A DNA stretch of 64,000 nucleotides from Fragilaria crotonensis (taxonomy: Eukaryota > Bacillariophyta > Fragilariophyceae > Fragilariales > Fragilariaceae). The notes under the pieces are model-generated. The model searched no databases, had not been told where the DNA came from, and worked only from the letters and a program-made list of their open reading frames with translations. The stretch covers positions 62,001 through 126,000 of the forward strand of contig JAKSYS010000003.1 of NCBI GenBank assembly GCA_022925895.1, given 5' to 3'. Shown here one piece after another: positions 40,259 through 51,326 of the stretch. The stretch's first letter is position 1. Every line of letters begins with the position of its first letter. The position numbers and the translations under genes are program-made.

Positions 40259-41108
40259 ATTGCGTATTTTTGATCTGGAGAATGATATAGGGAGTTAGAA
40301 TAACGGATGGCAGTATAGAACGGGGAAAGGCCGATGTCAAGGGCCACGACGACACCATCCACTCATAAAACCATCCTGCGTGCAACACTGCAGTGTTGCG
40401 ATTCATTCTGTCTCAACCTCTACGATTTTAAGATGCTTCTCAAGTCATTCCTTATCTCCGCTGCTGCAAACGCAGCGACAAGTTGTTGCACGAACGGCAT
40501 GGTCAACTTACCCGTCAAGCTTTGCTTGTTTCAGAAGGCAATGGTAAAGGCCGGTAGGTTGCTACTAGGTCATGGGGAATTCTAGTAACTGGTACTCCGA
40601 GTATTCACGAAAATTGACGTGCAAGGTTTTCAAGCCTTCTGCAGTTCAGCAAAATCCGAAAATTCTGAATTCCTACCTCCATGTCGTCTCGATTTTTGAA
40701 CGTTTGGCCTACCGCCTACCGCGTGTATCAAAACACAAAAAAAAAGTACAGTAGAACAAGTACCGGTACTAGAGAAAAGCTTCCCGCAGAAACCAGATGT
40801 GCTACTGGAATACTACAGTATACAGTACAAGTATTTGGAGTGAGTAATCTATTCTTAGCGGAGACTAACGACTAACTGCTCCAGGTTGGTCTTCGACCTG
40901 TACATCATGTCGATGACATGTATACTGAACAGCTAATGAGAGCTATGCCATGTGATGACGCCGTTGTTGCTAGAGATCACTAGATCAAGTTTTTCAAGAC
41001 CAACATGTTCGCATCAATGGATTATTGAAAGCAGTAAGAAAAATTATAGATCGAAAGTATACAAGCACTAGCCGAGACTTCACAATATAAGAGTATTAAA
41101 CCCGTCAC
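40259..41108. other. Intergenic upstream of eL32
   Basis: About 850 bp. GTAC-rich words at 40740-40840. Nothing recognised as a gene. Confidence 0.5.
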
Positions 41109-41966
41109 TCAAAAAGCTACCAAACCCGAAGTGTTTTGAATTAAGCGAATCTTTCGATCCTCATCCGTAGATTTCTCATCAGCGTAGTACCTCGCAAATG
41201 TGTCTGTTGATTCCCTTGACGGACGTCTCCACAGATACCAGGCAAACATTCCCAGTATTACCAGTGTTCCAATAAGAACCAAAGACGACCATATGATGGA
41301 CGCTATTGGGCCGTAATGTCGTTCTCGAATTTCATTCAATGCCGTCAAAATCGAGCTTCCAGGACACATATCTGTGTTGGCACCACCTAGGTCGTACTTG
41401 TTAGGATCTCGACTAGAGTGGAACCCAACAGATACATATGGAGAAAAGAGTTGATTTGAGTCACTCGAGTTGGTGCTGCTGCTCGTGGCAGTGGTTTTCG
41501 ACCAATAGAATTGTGTGGCGATACTGAATGAACCGTAGCCTCCACAGGACGAGCCATCCGTGGAGGTGAGTGTCCCTAGATAGCACAAACGAGCGTTCTT
41601 GTAAACAACAATGGTTTCGCCATCTCCGTGTGCCTTCAAGGTAAACAGAGGATCAACCTCGGATATATCTCCGATAACATCGAACGTTACGGTCAATTTC
41701 GCTTTGTCGCCAGTTTTGCAGTATTGGTTGTTTCGGTACTTTCCACTTCCATAGTAAAAAGTTCCTGGAGAATCACAGAGGAGTGATATTCCAGTCACTT
41801 CAATGGATGAATCGGCGCATAGTTGAATGTCGTTCGCAGCGGACGACGATCCTGAAGAGGAGGTGTTATTCCGGCTGCGGCTACTGCTACTGCTCGCATC
41901 TGTCCTCAGCGGTTGCAGAAGCAGAAGAAGGAGAGCCCAGCAGCGAAGTGACCTAAGCAAAGCCAT
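41109..41966 (-). CDS. Type I membrane protein, paralogue 1 of a Cys-containing family
   Basis: 285 residues from the first ATG. A strong signal peptide ('MALLRSLRCWALLLLLLQ') is followed by a Ser-rich linker. The luminal domain contains 'ITGISLLCDSP'-like sequence (actually 'VTGISLLCDSPGTFYYGSGK') and 'CKTGDKAKLTVTFDVIGD', then 'YDLGGANTDMCP'. One transmembrane helix near residues 230-250 ('SLVLIGTLVILGMFAWYLW') precedes a short basic tail. The same blocks recur in the gene at 43299-44036. Family not recognised. The extracellular domain is probably disulphide-bonded. Function unknown. Confidence 0.75.
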   Translation of the reverse strand: MALLRSLRCWALLLLLLQPLRTDASSSSSRSRNNTSSSGSSSAANDIQLCADSSIEVTGISLLCDSPGTFYYGSGKYRNNQYCKTGDKAKLTVTFDVIGDISEVDPLFTLKAHGDGETIVVYKNARLCYLGTLTSTDGSSCGGYGSFSIATQFYWSKTTATSSSTNSSDSNQLFSPYVSVGFHSSRDPNKYDLGGANTDMCPGSSILTALNEIRERHYGPIASIIWSSLVLIGTLVILGMFAWYLWRRPSRESTDTFARYYADEKSTDEDRKIRLIQNTSGLVAF

Positions 41967-42487
41967 GATTTTGCTCAAGCTCGTATCAAATGATGTTGCT
42001 GGTTGGCGGAGGACTTGGTTAATTCAGGTGAGTAACGAGACCTTTGACGACTACGACGACGCCTTTTCTGTAATGGCAGTGAGTGAGTTAAGCGAGTCGT
42101 ACATACAAACCATGTGACAAAAGTAGATCGATTTTTCCGTTGGAGAGCAGTTTTCCTTATCTTTAAAAAGACCGAACGTCGCCAAAATTCTTCATCGCTG
42201 TGAAAACCCAAATGAGGAACTGTGGCCCAGTGGCACCATGAATGACATACAGTATTGGGATCCTACTAAGTATGTACTCGGAGTACTCTCTACTCTCTAC
42301 GGTAGTCCCTAGTAGTATCATAGCTAGTAGCTACTACTGTATTGTCTACATTCTACATACTCTGGATTAGAACTACAATACTCCCGTACTCCTTACTCAG
42401 TACCAGTACTTGTAGTGGCGTAGAGTAGCGGAGGTTGAACCCGATTTCCCCTACGACCCGCCATCAGAAGACTGGACTACTATGTAC

Positions 42488-42933
42488 CAGTGCATGACAT
42501 CGGGGCCCGTTAGCCGCAGCCGGCCGGAAACCGTGGGCCGGCCGTGATTTCGGGCGGCTGCGGTCCGTGTATTTAGGTCCCGGCCGGTTCCGGCCGGCTC
42601 CGGTCGATTCCTATCACTGTTCGGCCCATCGCGGGTCAAGGGCAGATCACCTGTCATTTTTCACGGTTACGGTGGTTGGTGATTACGTACTGTTAGTAAA
42701 GTACTGTGTACTAGGTTTCTACTACGTACTGTACTTCCGTGCGACTGCGGCCGGGTACGGGTACGGGCAGTGACAGTCCTGCAGCGGCCCAGCGCGGGCA
42801 GGGACTGTCGGACTGCGGACGGGTACGGCCGGGCCAACGTATCGGCATACGGCCGGCTGCGGCCATAAGCCTCTGCGAAAAATCGGCCGGCTGCGGGTTC
42901 GGGTATCGTTTTTATCTCAGATGTCATGCACTG
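42488..42933. mobile_element. hAT-type MITE, 446 bp, with TIRs and 8-bp TSD
   Basis: The 14-bp terminal inverted repeats are 'cagtgcatgacatc', exact at both ends. The flanks 42480-42487 and 42934-42941 are both 'ctatgtac', which fits the hAT target preference nTnnnnAn. The interior is GC-rich, with many copies of 'cggccggc'-like palindromic words just inside the ends. No coding capacity. It sits between the two paralogous membrane-protein genes. Confidence 0.85.
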
Positions 42934-43298
42934 CTATGTACTACGTATGTTTGTATGGACTGACAAGTTCTCGAAAGAACATGAAAAACTGGCGCAGACT
43001 ATGCATGAAGTAGACTCTATGTACAGTACCAGATTTCGTATTCATGGAGTTCACTACAAGTACCACTCTACTAGAGGTCTACTGTCGAACCCTACACAAC
43101 CAACTTGGTGAAACCACTTCCCCCTTTCAACCCGACTACCTTGATGTCATGCAAATTCAGAACGATCAATTGATTCAAAACTTCTAACTATTACTCCAAG
43201 TATAAGATTCGGGTGCATCATGTTTGCACAATCATTTCTCTGGGGCTTGTTCTCAACAAACCACTCTCGCGACGCGAAGAAATCACATGAAGACAAAT

Positions 43299-44036
43299 TT
43301 AAGACAATCGCTCCGCTGAATCAAGCAACTGAGACCTGTTACTACCAAGGCGACTGTAGTCCACGGAATCCTTGGTTTGGTTCAACAAGACTATACCCAA
43401 CACCGCCAATGACACGCATGTCACGATGAGGATGCCGTAATCTTGGACAAACGTTTCTGTGCGTTCGTGGAAAATTGTCCTGTTGCCTCTCGTTGACTGC
43501 CAATCGAAATAGGCGTTCTGATCAGTGTCGCATTGAACATTGACTCCACCTAAATCGAATCCACCATCGATGGCATCCGAGAACGAGACCTCCCAATTCG
43601 GAACAAATTGCGTTTCTTCTCCATCGATGTAGGCGAATTGAACTTTAGTGGAAAACGAATAGTACCCAACACTGTTACAAGACTTCCCAACAAAGTCATT
43701 GCAGAGATCCATCGATCCCGCCAAAAGCAGCTGCTCGTCCGCATTGTCATAGGCTGCGAGTTGCATGTAAATGGTTGATTCCACAGCTTCCGCAACATAA
43801 AACTTCATCGCGACGGTCACCTTGTCACCATAGTCACAGGTTTCACTCTTCCGATGAGCACCATTACCGTAATAAAAGGTGTAGGGAGAGTCGCAATAGT
43901 ACGTAAGGTTATGTACTTGGATCGCCGCATTGCTGCAAATGGAGATCGATGAGCTAAAACCGGAGTCGCCGGCAATCGCCGTTATTGATAACATTTGCAG
44001 GAATAGAGCAACGATACATCTGCGCGGTGTCATCAT
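43299..44036 (-). CDS. Type I membrane protein, paralogue 2
   Basis: 245 residues from the ATG at 44036, which opens a signal peptide ('MMTPRRCIVALFLQMLSITA'). The frame is open further upstream but without domain character. The luminal part shares with the gene at 41109-41966 the blocks 'LTYYCDSPYTFYYGNGAHRK', 'CDYGDKVTVAMKFYV' and 'FDLGGVNVQCD'. It has extra Cys pairs ('DLCNDFVGKSCNSVGY'). A transmembrane helix ('ILIVTCVSLAVLGIVLL') lies about 40 residues from the C-terminus. The two genes are a tandem duplicate pair on the same strand, diverged well beyond the signature blocks. Function unknown. Confidence 0.72.
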   Translation of the reverse strand: MMTPRRCIVALFLQMLSITAIAGDSGFSSSISICSNAAIQVHNLTYYCDSPYTFYYGNGAHRKSETCDYGDKVTVAMKFYVAEAVESTIYMQLAAYDNADEQLLLAGSMDLCNDFVGKSCNSVGYYSFSTKVQFAYIDGEETQFVPNWEVSFSDAIDGGFDLGGVNVQCDTDQNAYFDWQSTRGNRTIFHERTETFVQDYGILIVTCVSLAVLGIVLLNQTKDSVDYSRLGSNRSQLLDSAERLS

Positions 44037-45087
44037 GGTGAAATAAGGCCCGACTGGGGGAGAGGGCTTCCTGGTTCGAAGGGTATACAGTATACACTCT
44101 CTGCCTCCTCGAATCGATTGATGCTGGGTGCTAAACTGAAAAACCACAGAAACCACGCTACCTGTAGTACAAGTACTTGTACCTGGAGTTTGAATCGAAG
44201 GTGTGTCGATGATTCGGTTAACACAACGCTGGAGCAATGATCTCTGGAGCACTGTACTGTACCAGGTACCCATTTCCATGATACAAATACTACATTCATG
44301 GAAGGTCGCACCACCAATATTATATTAGAGTCTATTTACATATATTTCATTCTTTCAACATGGATTTATATATGATGCAATATACATTTATACCATGTAT
44401 GTTGATTACTCATCGACAATTCTACGGTAAAATCGTCCGAGGCCGTCTCCAAACAAGGAGGCTGAACGCTGAACAGATGTCTACTGTAGTAGAATCCTCC
44501 AGTACGAGTAGAAGTTTAAGGCATACTATGTCGTACATACTACGGGTACGAACTGCGAATGCATTATGCATACACTCGTACGCCGATAATGCAAAAGCAC
44601 TCACTGGCACATACTGTACATCTCTGACTATGTTTATTTGTACTGGACTAGTAATGTACCGGGTACGGTAGTACTCGTATGATACGAAAGTAATCCTTCT
44701 GAGATGCGTACTGGAGTACCAGGTACCAGGTAGGAAGGTCCGGCCACGCACCTCTGCTTGGTATTAATTGCATGTAGAAGCTACGACAAGAAACGTCATT
44801 TTACCGGACCTCCCTCTGGAGTACTACCGGTAGTACAAGTACTACGAGTATCCGAGTAGCAGGATCCGAAATCCGAACTATAAGTACCAGGTACAGTTCA
44901 CGGCTATACACTGCCTCCTGTACTGTATGAATGCAAGAGGAATATCATCACTTTCACCGCAATCACCAACAATCAATATGCATAGTACCTGGTACTACCG
45001 GTAGTACTGTAGTAGCAGCTTATCATTACACATTTGGATCGGCAACTGGAAGAGCAGAGCAACGCATGCGACACTCGACGCACGACC
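44037..45087. other. Intergenic, very rich in GTAC palindromes
   Basis: About 1 kb between divergent genes. Words such as 'ggtaccaggta', 'ctaccggtagtac' and 'actacgagta' recur throughout. No conserved ORF. Confidence 0.55.
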
Positions 45088-46116
45088 ATGAGATTCATTT
45101 TAGTGGTTTTCTTTCTTTGCATCGCTTCAGGCTTCTACCCATCAAGATATGGCAACGCTCCCAGAAAAATAAATTTATCTATAAGTGCAATTGACGATGT
45201 AGATGCCATCGTTCATTCTGACATACTTGGCGACATCAGAAGAATCCGGACCAACGACGACGATGAAGACGAGTCGTTTTTGTCGGCCAACTCTGTGCCA
45301 ACCTTTGCAACAAATGGATGCGATGAGCTACATGTATCTATAAGCTCGAAGTCAAGGGGCCTAGAAGGAGTCTTGCAACAAGGACCGGCATTCCTGGTGG
45401 ATGGTATTCTATCGGAAGGAACGTGCAACGAGCTGATTGATTTGTTTGAAAAGGAGTTGGGGTTTGGGAAATTCCAGACAGGCAAGAATCACCACGGTGC
45501 CTTGCAAGTCGTAGTTTCCCCCAGCGTTGCCGATCGCGTGGCGCATGCTTTGAGTCACCATGTTGACGTCGCGGAGGTTAATGCAAGACGGCTCGACATG
45601 GATGGACCCGATGCCGAAAACCAAGACGTTCGACTCGTTTATGCGGGGCTCAACCGACGATGGCGCGTCTATCGCTATGCTCCTGGAGGTCAAGAGAAAT
45701 TTGCACCTCACATCGATGCTGGCTTTCCTCCGTCGGGCTTATCAGAAGATGGCACGCGACTTGTGTGGGATGCGTCAGATCAATATGAGGGCGACATTGT
45801 TGCTCGACTTACTGTCCTAATCTATCTCAATCATGACTTTGTTGGGGGCGAAACGAAGTTTTTCAAACCTCTGGTCGATTCGTATTCAATTGATCACGAG
45901 GTGATCGCCTCCGTTCGTCCCAAGGCAGGATCCATCTTGGTGTTTCCCCAAGCCATTGGTGATAATGCGATCGACCATGCCCGACAACATTGGCCTTTGC
46001 ATGAGGGGTCGCCAGTTCTTTCGGGTACACGACCAAAGTATGTGATTCGATCTGATATCTTGTTTGTTCCACGTGTCGAATCATTGGCTTTGGACGATGT
46101 TCTTCCACATCGTTAA
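45088..46116 (+). CDS. 2OG-Fe(II) oxygenase, prolyl 4-hydroxylase-like, with presequence
   Basis: 342 residues. The C-terminal ~250 residues form the double-stranded beta-helix of P4H-type 2-oxoglutarate/Fe(II) oxygenases, which hydroxylate proline or other residues. Iron ligands visible are H208 and D210 in 'FAPHIDAGF' and H305 in 'WPLHEGSPV'. 'SGTRPKYVIRSDILF' supplies the basic residue for 2-oxoglutarate. The ATG at 45088 opens 'MRFILVVFFLCIASGFYPSR', a signal peptide followed by an ASG-F site like diatom plastid presequences, so plastid or ER delivery is plausible. It is convergent with purF, 70 bp apart. Substrate unknown. Confidence 0.82.
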   Translation: MRFILVVFFLCIASGFYPSRYGNAPRKINLSISAIDDVDAIVHSDILGDIRRIRTNDDDEDESFLSANSVPTFATNGCDELHVSISSKSRGLEGVLQQGPAFLVDGILSEGTCNELIDLFEKELGFGKFQTGKNHHGALQVVVSPSVADRVAHALSHHVDVAEVNARRLDMDGPDAENQDVRLVYAGLNRRWRVYRYAPGGQEKFAPHIDAGFPPSGLSEDGTRLVWDASDQYEGDIVARLTVLIYLNHDFVGGETKFFKPLVDSYSIDHEVIASVRPKAGSILVFPQAIGDNAIDHARQHWPLHEGSPVLSGTRPKYVIRSDILFVPRVESLALDDVLPHR

Positions 46117-46186
46117 ACAAATCGCTTGACAACCTGACAACAGTTGTAAATGTATTCTTTTCATTAGAATTACCTCTATACATTCG

Positions 46187-48126
46187 TTACTGGTTGTTTG
46201 AGATTGGTTCACAGGACCCCCGTTCCTTAACGCCATCGCGTTTGTCGTTGGACACTGACTCACACCCGTTGCTGCTAGCCTGCGGGGGCCTGCCGTTAAC
46301 TCCATCTGCCTCACCCGGAGCAGCCTCCTTCCCTTGCAACACATCGTCGTTGCGGAGGGAATGAAGTCTTTCGAAGTACTCGCTGTCAATGGTCTCCCCG
46401 GTGACGTACTTCCCTGAAAAACAGCTGGTGTCGAACGATGTCAAAGGATGATTAGGACTGGCGCATTCACTAATGGCTTCTTCCAGGTCGTCCAAGTTTT
46501 GGAAACTGTAGAGGCCGCGAGACAGCAAGAAAGAACGAGAGAGAACACATAAGATAAAATGAAACATCTTGTACAGCAGCGTAAGACCTGTCACAAATCA
46601 CGTACACAATCCAATCACAACCAATCTTTGCAGCGATTTCCGCCTCGTCGCGTCCAAACGCCACTAATTCTTGTCTCGTGGGAATGTCAATTCCATAAAT
46701 ATTAGGATATCGAATAGGCGGGGCGGCACTGAAATAAACCTTGCGAGCACCTGCCTCACGTGCCATTTGGACAATTTCGTGCGCAGTCGTCCCTCTCACA
46801 ACGCTATCATCCACCAACAAGACATTTCGGCCAGCAAATTCGGATTTGATGGTGTTGAGCTTGAGACGGACCGACTTTTTCCGTGTTTCTTGTCCTGGCA
46901 TGATAAAGGTGCGGGCAATGTAACGATTCTTAATGAATCCCTCACGGAAGGTAACATTCAGAGTGTAAGCCAATTGGAGGGCAGACGTTCTGGATGTGTC
47001 TGGGATGGGAATGACGACATCAATGTCGTGATCTGGGTGTTGACGCAGAATGTTTTTCGCCAATTTTCGCCCATCTTGAGACGTGACTCGTAGACACTGA
47101 CACCATCCATAATTGAATCAGGGCGAGCAAAGTAAACATATTCAAAATGCACGGACTTTCGTCCGTGGGGGCGGCACATATCCGCGACGAACATTCGTGT
47201 GTTTGCATGTCCACAAAGATGCTTCACCGGCTCGAATGTCACGCGAGCTTGAACCCCAGAGTGTCAATGGCTACAGACTCGCTGGCCATGCAATAATCCT
47301 TTTTGCCACTCCCATTCTTGGCCGCGCGTTCCCCAATGACCATGGGTCGGATCCCGTGAGGGTCACGAAAGCCGACGAGACCAACACCATTTATGAGGTA
47401 CATGCCGGCGTAGCCACCTTTGCAGGTGGACATGACATAACCAATGGCGCTAAAGATGGCTTCACGCATGCTTTCTCCAGACTTGTTGGCCTTAACCAAG
47501 GCTTCTGCAAAAATGTTGAGTAAAAGTTCAGAATCCGAGTCGGTATTAACGTGACGCTGTGGGAAATAATAAGATTTCGCGTGTTGTGTGAGGGACTGTC
47601 GGTAAGTGCGGTTGTCTCGCCCAAACTATGTCGATACTTACGATCTGATCGTCTACAACTTTGGACAGTTCCAAAGTATTTGTCAAATTGCCATTGTGTG
47701 CGACGCAGATACCATAGGGGTAGTTGGTATAGAGAGGCTGTGCTTCAGCACAACTGCTGGATCCCGCCGTCGGATATCGCACATGGCCAACGCCCACATT
47801 TCCACGCAATTCCAGCATGTGATGCTGTTGAAAAACATCCTTCACAAGACCATTGTCTTTGCGAAGGTGAAGACGACGACGTTCGGCCGTGACGATTCCA
47901 GCAGCATCTTGCCCTCTATGCTGAAGGACAGTGAGGCCGTCGAATAGCATTTGATTGACCTAGAAAAGGATTGGAAAATAATTCATAAATTAGATCGAAC
48001 TTCGAAGAACAAAGCCAATCCCTCCCGAGATTCCTTCGCACCTTCACGGCGCGATGTCGGAAACGAGAACGAAGCACTTACAAACTCATTTTCGTCCGAG
48101 AGGAGGATCCCTATGATGCCACACAT
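46187..48126 (-). CDS. purF: Amidophosphoribosyltransferase (PurF), frame broken in one 180-bp stretch
   Basis: Catalyses the first committed step of purine synthesis, PRPP + Gln to phosphoribosylamine. The ATG at 48126 opens 'MCGIIGILL', so Cys2 becomes the N-terminal nucleophile. Introns of 122, 85 and 100 bp lie at 47960-48081, 47557-47641 and 46506-46605, all GT-AG and frame-keeping. Glutaminase blocks: '[11 protein letters not shown]', 'GHVRYPTAG', '[10 protein letters not shown]'. Phosphoribosyltransferase blocks: '[11 protein letters not shown]', '[16 protein letters not shown]', '[10 protein letters not shown]' and the PRPP loop '[13 protein letters not shown]'. Between 47065 and 47245 the frame shifts four times, near 47065, 47145, 47220 and 47243, each at a homopolymer or GC run. 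Both sides stay conserved, so sequencing error is more likely than decay. Confidence 0.85.
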
Positions 48127-48399
48127 GATGCTGGTATTGACGCAAACTTTGCTACTTCCACAGTGTCTGAAGCAGACAGAAGTGACGACGATGCACCGAC
48201 TTGGATGAGTTTTGTGGACAGGTGGTGTGATGGGCAATCTCATTCGAGACGCTCGCTCCGTAGTAGTAGAGCAGAATTTTAATAGTAAAACCTACTGCAC
48301 CGTTTAAATTTACCAAAGCACTTCTTTCGAGGCGAAGAGCGAAAAAGGTGGACAAAGAAGGACTGGCCAGCAGTGTCTCGGATTTGACTCGGGAAGGTC

Positions 48400-48562
48400 A
48401 CCCGTGCCCACACCCGCCCGCGAGTATCCGTGATGTACCCATACCCGTGCCTGCCCACTACGTCTATGAAAAGTTCACCCGTGCCCAGACCCGCCCACGA
48501 GTATCCGTGATGTACCCGTACCCGTGCTTGCCCACAGCCCACTACGTCTATGAAAAGTTCAC
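48400..48562. repeat. Subterminal tandem repeat of hAT element, about 80-bp unit
   Basis: Two adjacent units, about 48400-48478 and 48479-48562. Each runs from 'cccgtgccc' through 'gagtatccgtgatgtaccc' to 'ctacgtctatgaaaagttca'. The partner end (51110-51300) carries a different arrangement of 'acccgt' words. Confidence 0.7.
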
Positions 48563-48898
48563 CCGTGCCCGTACCCGGGAAGACTTGTATGACATAGAGA
48601 GATGTGTTAGGTCGAAATCGGCGTTCGCACTTTCGGCCACAGATTTCTGGTTAAGAATTTGGGAAATGACTTACTGGTAGTACCTGTACCAGGTACCAGC
48701 AGGAGATTAAGTACGAATGCAAGCTGAATGCTAGTACCAGGTACCGATTAACTGGGTACTACTAGTAGTTGCCTTCTGTCTATACAATACATGTACTCTG
48801 TACCCCCCTCTAGACTCTAGAGCATGTATACATATACAGGCGAACAATTTGTTGTGGTGCTGCTGTACTATTCAATTGTCTTTCTGACCGTTCGTTCT

Positions 48899-51098
48899 TC
48901 ACCATTTGCTCAGGTCCTTGTTGGAACGGAGGAACATCAACTGGTTGACCGTGGCAGGTTTCAAATTGTTCCGCTTCTTTGAGACTGTGCTCCCGCTAGC
49001 AGAAAAGTTATTCTCCGACATGGAGCTGGCCGCCGGTAAAGCGAGGATTGATCGTGCAGCGCGAGCCAGGATAGGCCAAGTCAAAGTTTTTGACTTCCAC
49101 CACAGCAAAAGCCCAGTGCCAGAGCTGTCCTGATCAGCTTCCTTCATCATCTTCTTCTCAGACTTGGTGAGCTTGTATACTGCATGTGCCTGCAGCTCGG
49201 CCAGGACTTGGATCTCCACAGCCCCCTCGCGCGGAACCCTGTCCTCATCATCTTCTGAATCGCCTTCATCGTCATCACTGGAATAGTCGTTAATGCCACG
49301 GCGACTAATGTCCGTGATGACTTGAGAGCGCTTGGCCTGCGGGCATGGCGTGCGGCGGTTGTGGCCAGGCGCTTTCGCCGACGGTCACGGTCGGGGTGGG
49401 AGGCCCGTTGCGGATCATGGTTGACTTGACCACGGCAATGGCCTCGGCTAGAAGCTCCTCGTTGACCTCCAGATCGCCGATGTTTGAGCTCTGACGGGGA
49501 TCTAGGTATGCTGCCGCTGCATGCAGAGCCGTCAAGCGAAACTTCTGGGTGATCTGGCCCTGAATGAGCTCCTTGATGCGCTTTATTGCCTCGGAATCGG
49601 GTGGGAGCGTCACCTCGATGTTGTCCCTGCCCTTCACCACGCGCTCCTCGTCCACATTGTCACAGTGTTCCAACATGACCTTTCGCCAGTGGGCAACTAG
49701 ATGCAATGTCGGCGCCTTGTACGCCTCAAGCTCCTTTGTTGCAATCTGGAAAACATTGAGGAACCTCACCAACTCATCAAGGAGTGGCTGATTAATGCAG
49801 TCCATCTTATGCGCCTTGTCACGGGAGGCGAGCGTCTCATAGTGTCGATTGAACTCGCAGGCGATACTGTTTGTCATGATCAAAATGCTGTTCCATCTGG
49901 TTGGACAGCCCTGCTGGAGCTTAGGCGTGAGATGCTTGTTAAGTCCGACCCGTTTCACGTATGTGATGAGCTCCTTGCAATTCTCCAACAAATCGAACAC
50001 GGCTGGCGCTTCTTCGTAGAACTGGTAGAAAGGCTTGCTCCTCTTCCCGTTCACGATCTTGGTTCGCTTGTCGAGGATGAACGACACGCATGTGCTGATT
50101 GAATGATCCGCGCAGCCGATCCAGTCAAACTCGGAAGGCAGCCCATCTTGTCCAGAGTTGTTTGAGGCATGGTCGGTGGTGACCCTGATCTGCTTCTTGA
50201 ACGGCCCATTCATGTTGCTGAATTCCCCTGTGAACGGAATGATGCACTTCTTAAACTCCGCAAGAACGGCTTTGGCCGTATGTGAGACATCGGGAAACTG
50301 GTCAACCTGCAATGTGCGGGCATTATGTTTGAAATTGGCATCAATGTAGTGCATCGTCACGGAGAGGTAAGCAATGCTGGTCAGCGGTTCAGTCCAGATA
50401 TCGAGAGTGCTCCCGGCGTCCATCTTGTCGTTGAAGTGCGCCTGGAGTTGAGCAATAAGAACCCGGCGAGTCAGCTCATATGCCTCAACCACTGCCAGCT
50501 TGATCGTCGACCTGTCCCTGAGTAAATCAGTAATGCGAATCGGATTCTTGGAAGAGACTCCAATATCAAGGACTGTCTGCAGTAAGGACTAGAAGCCCGC
50601 ACCGGAGACAATTTCGAACGGGCGCATATCAACGAAGCACATCGCTGCGCACGACTTCAAGACCATTTGCTTCTGACCGGCGGTTGGTTGAACATGTTGG
50701 CGGGCCCACAGCACCATTGAGTGTGAGGAACTGACACCAGTGGCTACCTTCACTGGGCACTTATGCCTAGCTAGGGTGTTGGTTCCACGCGATGATGTCC
50801 ATGCATATGGGGTGCTACAAGACTTGCATCCAACAAACGTGATTGTGATCAACTCCGACTCCCACACCTGCACAACCTTGTTACCAGCTTTGCAAACAAT
50901 GGGGCCAAACCGTTCCCAAATTGGGTTTCTCGACGGCAGGTCCTTGGGCGGCCAGGTGATGACAGCGTGGCTAGGAACATGGGCCTCAAGCAATGACTCC
51001 TGCAGCTCCTTCTTGATCTCAGATGCATTCATTGTCAATGTTGGCAAAGGATTTATGATTATGTGGTTGTGACTGGCTGGTACCGGGACCAGGGCCAA
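48899..51098 (-). pseudogene. hAT transposase, disrupted
   Basis: Three collinear ORFs. 51098-50589 holds a BED-like finger ('CKSCSTPYAW', then 'TLARHKC'). 50492-49305 holds the catalytic RNase H-like and helical region ('STLDIWTEPLTSIAYLSVTM', 'RVTTDHASNN', 'GCADHSISTCV', 'GCPTRWNSILIM'). 49219-48899 holds the C-terminal dimerisation segment ('LLLWWKSKTLTWPILARAAR', 'LPAASSMSENNFSASG'). The first two are separated by an in-frame stop, and the last needs a frame change near 49350. All three hAT hallmarks are present and the order is normal, so this copy was recently autonomous but now probably depends on another source of transposase. Confidence 0.85.
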
Positions 51099-51326
51099 CT
51101 AAATTGCCACCCGTACTCGTACTCGTACTAGTCGTTTTAGTACCCGTACCCGCCCGCTTCCTCGAGATTACCACCCGTACCCGTACCCGTATCGGATCTG
51201 CAGCGCACCCACCCGTCACCCGCCCGTTTGCCCTGGGCGCACCCGCACCCGTACCCGATCACGGGTACAGCGGGTATACCCGTGGGTGCGGGTAACGGGC
51301 ACCCGATCCGAGACACTGCTGGCCAG

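Larger units (their letters stand above)
48371..51318 (-). mobile_element. hAT transposon, 2.9 kb, with TIRs, palindromic TSD and decayed transposase
   Basis: The 13-bp terminal inverted repeats are 'cagtgtctcggat'. The flanks 48363-48370 and 51319-51326 are both 'ctggccag', an 8-bp duplication that is itself a palindrome and fits nTnnnnAn. Both ends carry arrays of 'acccgt'-like words. The interior encodes a BED-finger hAT transposase on the minus strand. Ends and duplication are intact, which suggests a fairly recent insertion. Confidence 0.88.

Noticed and set aside
46606-47641. purF as several separate genes or as a pseudogene
   Set aside because: The pieces are collinear, each conserved, and separated either by good GT-AG introns or by shifts at short runs. 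One gene with probable sequence errors fits better.
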